Shown here one piece after another: positions 62,613-64,000 of a DNA stretch of 64,000 bases. The number at the start of each line of letters is the position of its first letter. Position 1 is the first letter of the stretch. The stretch covers positions 214,343-278,342 of the forward strand of contig NZ_FNEB01000004.1 in NCBI RefSeq assembly GCF_900100005.1, given 5' to 3'. Source of the stretch: Lutimaribacter saemankumensis (GTDB taxonomy: Bacteria; Pseudomonadota; Alphaproteobacteria; Rhodobacterales; Rhodobacteraceae). The notes beneath the pieces were generated by a model. That model was not told where the DNA came from, did no database searches, and worked only from the letters and a program-made list of their open reading frames with translations. Made by a program: the position numbers and the translations under genes.

Positions 62613-63577
62613 CTCTCGATTGTAAAGATACATAAACGACAGCCATCGAGTAATTATTGGACGCTCTATTGTATTGAAACAGCTCCAAAGAGGAAGTCGT
62701 CGAAATCGACTGCTGTGGTTTCCAGTCCAAGAAGAAGAGTTTCAAAGGAAATTTCCCGAGAGCAAAGTGTTCGTGAGAACGAGATAACTCCCTTTCCCAA
62801 ATCCAACTCTTCGGCTCTTCGCTTTTGCCACGTTTTCCGGTTTGACCCGACGGTTTCTAGCCCGTGAGGCCGGGGCGTAGTGGATACCAAGTAGTTTTTT
62901 TCTTGCGGTTTCGGTTTCAAATGACAGGTTGCGGCATTTTCCTCGCGGTCTTTGAACGCGTCACCGCAAAGAAGTTTTCTCTTCGCTACTTGTTTCCAAA
63001 GTTCACGTCGTGCTTGGTGGTCTCGGAGGCCAAGAAAAATGACGCCTACAGTGACTTCGGTTCGCGAAAAGTCTACAAACAGTTTTGCTTGGTGTTTTCT
63101 TTTTGTCAGCCGATCATCAGCCCAAACCTCTAGCCACAAACGATTTGGAACGCATGATAGGCGGGTATGTTGATCCAGGTAGGGGACTGAACAAAAGCAA
63201 TCCAATTCGATGTGGCTTAAGTTCTCTGTGACCAAAGAGCCAAGCCTATCCAGAGCTCGACAGCTGGCTCTGACCGTGACCCGCTCAGAAGGTTTCAAAC
63301 TTTGAAAAATGCCTGGCTTCGTTGCCCATAGCCTTTGAATCAGAGATAGGTCTCTTTCACCGGTCAGCTTGTGGAGGATATCTGATCGGGTTGACGCCTG
63401 CATTCCGAAGCTCGCGCTCGCGCCCCAAGCTCAAAGATGCAGGTTGTATGTGGTTTTTATCGGGCCTTTTTATGAACAGTTCTTTGGTAATTGTCGGCAC
63501 CAAAAAGGCCCTCGCGTCTCATTTGATCCGTAGTGAACGGTATTCATTCGGACTTGCAGGCATTCCTATCTGAGATG
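62613..63577. other. Gene-poor stretch between Hint and response regulator genes
   Basis: 965 bases with no clearly supported gene. The only long frame is a 245-residue minus-strand ORF listed separately. AT-rich around 62620-62690 and 63050-63130. No tRNA, transposase end or inverted terminal repeat was recognised. Confidence 0.45.
62666..63403 (-). CDS. Possible hypothetical protein on minus strand
   Basis: A 245-residue open frame starting with ATG (MQASTRSDILHKLTGERDLS LIQRLWATKPGIFQSL) in a region of medium GC where so long a frame is somewhat unexpected. It has six or more Cys, many Arg, Trp and Leu, no membrane segment, and DRLTKRKHQAKLFVDFSRTE VTVGVIFLG in the middle. No family is recognised, and no ribosome-binding site is evident. 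It may be a remnant or chance frame. Confidence 0.3.
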   Translation of the reverse strand: MQASTRSDILHKLTGERDLSLIQRLWATKPGIFQSLKPSERVTVRASCRALDRLGSLVTENLSHIELDCFCSVPYLDQHTRLSCVPNRLWLEVWADDRLTKRKHQAKLFVDFSRTEVTVGVIFLGLRDHQARRELWKQVAKRKLLCGDAFKDREENAATCHLKPKPQEKNYLVSTTPRPHGLETVGSNRKTWQKRRAEELDLGKGVISFSRTLCSREISFETLLLGLETTAVDFDDFLFGAVSIQ

Positions 63578-63970
63578 TCATGCAGCATCTGATAGCCAAC
63601 TCGTCCAAATCGCACGTAGTTCATCGGCAAGAGTCATTGGATCGAATGGCTTTGTGATTACCGCGATTGCGCCTTGAGCACGCAGTTTTTCTGCAAAATG
63701 GTCTTCAGCCTTCGCCGTAACAAACACCGTCGGTACGTCCGCCATGCCTGGAATTTTTTGAATTTCGTTCCGGACTTCCTGGCCACTCATCTCTGGCATC
63801 ATGACATCCAAGAGCAGAAGTTGCGGCGCGAATTCCTCTGCTGAGGAAATCGCCGAATGGCCATCGCTGGATTGAAGGATCCTGAATTGACCGACGGTTT
63901 CCAGCGCGATCTGCACGATGGTGCGGATGTCTTCATCGTCATCGACATGTAGTATGCGTTCAAGTTCCAT
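63578..63970 (-). CDS. Single-domain response regulator (CheY-like receiver)
   Basis: A 130-residue receiver domain without an output domain. Acidic pocket near the start: ILHVDDDEDIRTIVQIALET. Phospho-acceptor Asp in QLLLLDVMMPEMSG near residue 57, the Thr in VPTVFVTAKAEDHF and Lys in AVITKPFDPMTLADELRAIW. ATG at 63970 overlaps a TAA in the strand upstream (TAATG), suggesting coupling to a gene beyond the window edge, often a histidine kinase in such cases. Acts by protein-protein contact. Confidence 0.88.
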   Translation of the reverse strand: MELERILHVDDDEDIRTIVQIALETVGQFRILQSSDGHSAISSAEEFAPQLLLLDVMMPEMSGQEVRNEIQKIPGMADVPTVFVTAKAEDHFAEKLRAQGAIAVITKPFDPMTLADELRAIWTSWLSDAA

Positions 63971-64000
63971 TAGTTGACCTTCGATTGGTGAGTTGCCCAA

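Overview
The window looks like chromosome from a marine alphaproteobacterium of the Rhodobacteraceae (Roseobacter group). The basis is high GC with strong G/C third-position bias, a fused PhaAB-type Mrp antiporter, a lysC-ptsP pair, the AI-2E/hda/ppk1/ppx block, an LdtR-like MarR regulator, SdhE, an FAD-dependent thymidylate synthase (ThyX), DUF1178/DUF1194/DUF2937 proteins, and the hairpin-plus-GGATATTT intergenic repeat common in this family. No rRNA, tRNA, CRISPR array or intact transposase was recognised. This is recognition by eye; no database search was run.

Layout. 1-16.8 kb is mostly housekeeping: a SulP anion transporter (cut by the window edge), flavin reductase, acetyltransferase, EcsC protein, a P450 with an unusual I-helix, PtsP, LysC, SnoaL/SDR pair, Nudix, MATE, aspartate aminotransferase, Xre regulator, SdhE, LdtR, and a DUF1194/glyoxalase pair. 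16.8-19.3 kb holds a two-gene surface-lipoprotein system: a Slam-like outer-membrane barrel beside a TbpB-like lipoprotein. thyX follows, preceded by an NrdR-like box, then a low-GC patch (20.4-21.5 kb) with a probable toxin-antitoxin-like pair. 21.6-27.6 kb is a complete six-gene Mrp/Pha Na+(K+)/H+ antiporter operon. 27.6-30.9 kb carries small enzymes, a TerB-J-domain protein and a secreted protein.

31-38.8 kb is a polyphosphate block on the minus strand (AI-2E transporter, hda, ppk1, then ppx). A four-gene envelope-stress-like cassette (DUF1328, DUF883, holin-like, second AI-2E) sits between ppk1 and ppx. A second polyphosphate kinase, ppk2, lies at 51.2 kb behind an FNR-like box. A similar FNR-like box precedes three tandem small cytochromes c at 44.5-45.7 kb. 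39-56.8 kb also contains proS, lolCD, parE, two alpha/beta hydrolases, a DUF1007/NicO metal exporter pair and a gamma-glutamyltransferase/M20 peptidase pair.

From about 56.9 kb base composition drops and the sequence becomes a decayed integrative element: a P4-type integrase broken by a frameshift in a G8 run, an intact AlpA-like regulator, a VapE-type primase/helicase broken by an in-frame TAG at a probable Trp position, and a previously unmarked membrane/coiled-coil gene broken by a frameshift in an A7 run. Long stretches without genes separate these. A Hint-domain protein and a single-domain response regulator close the window.
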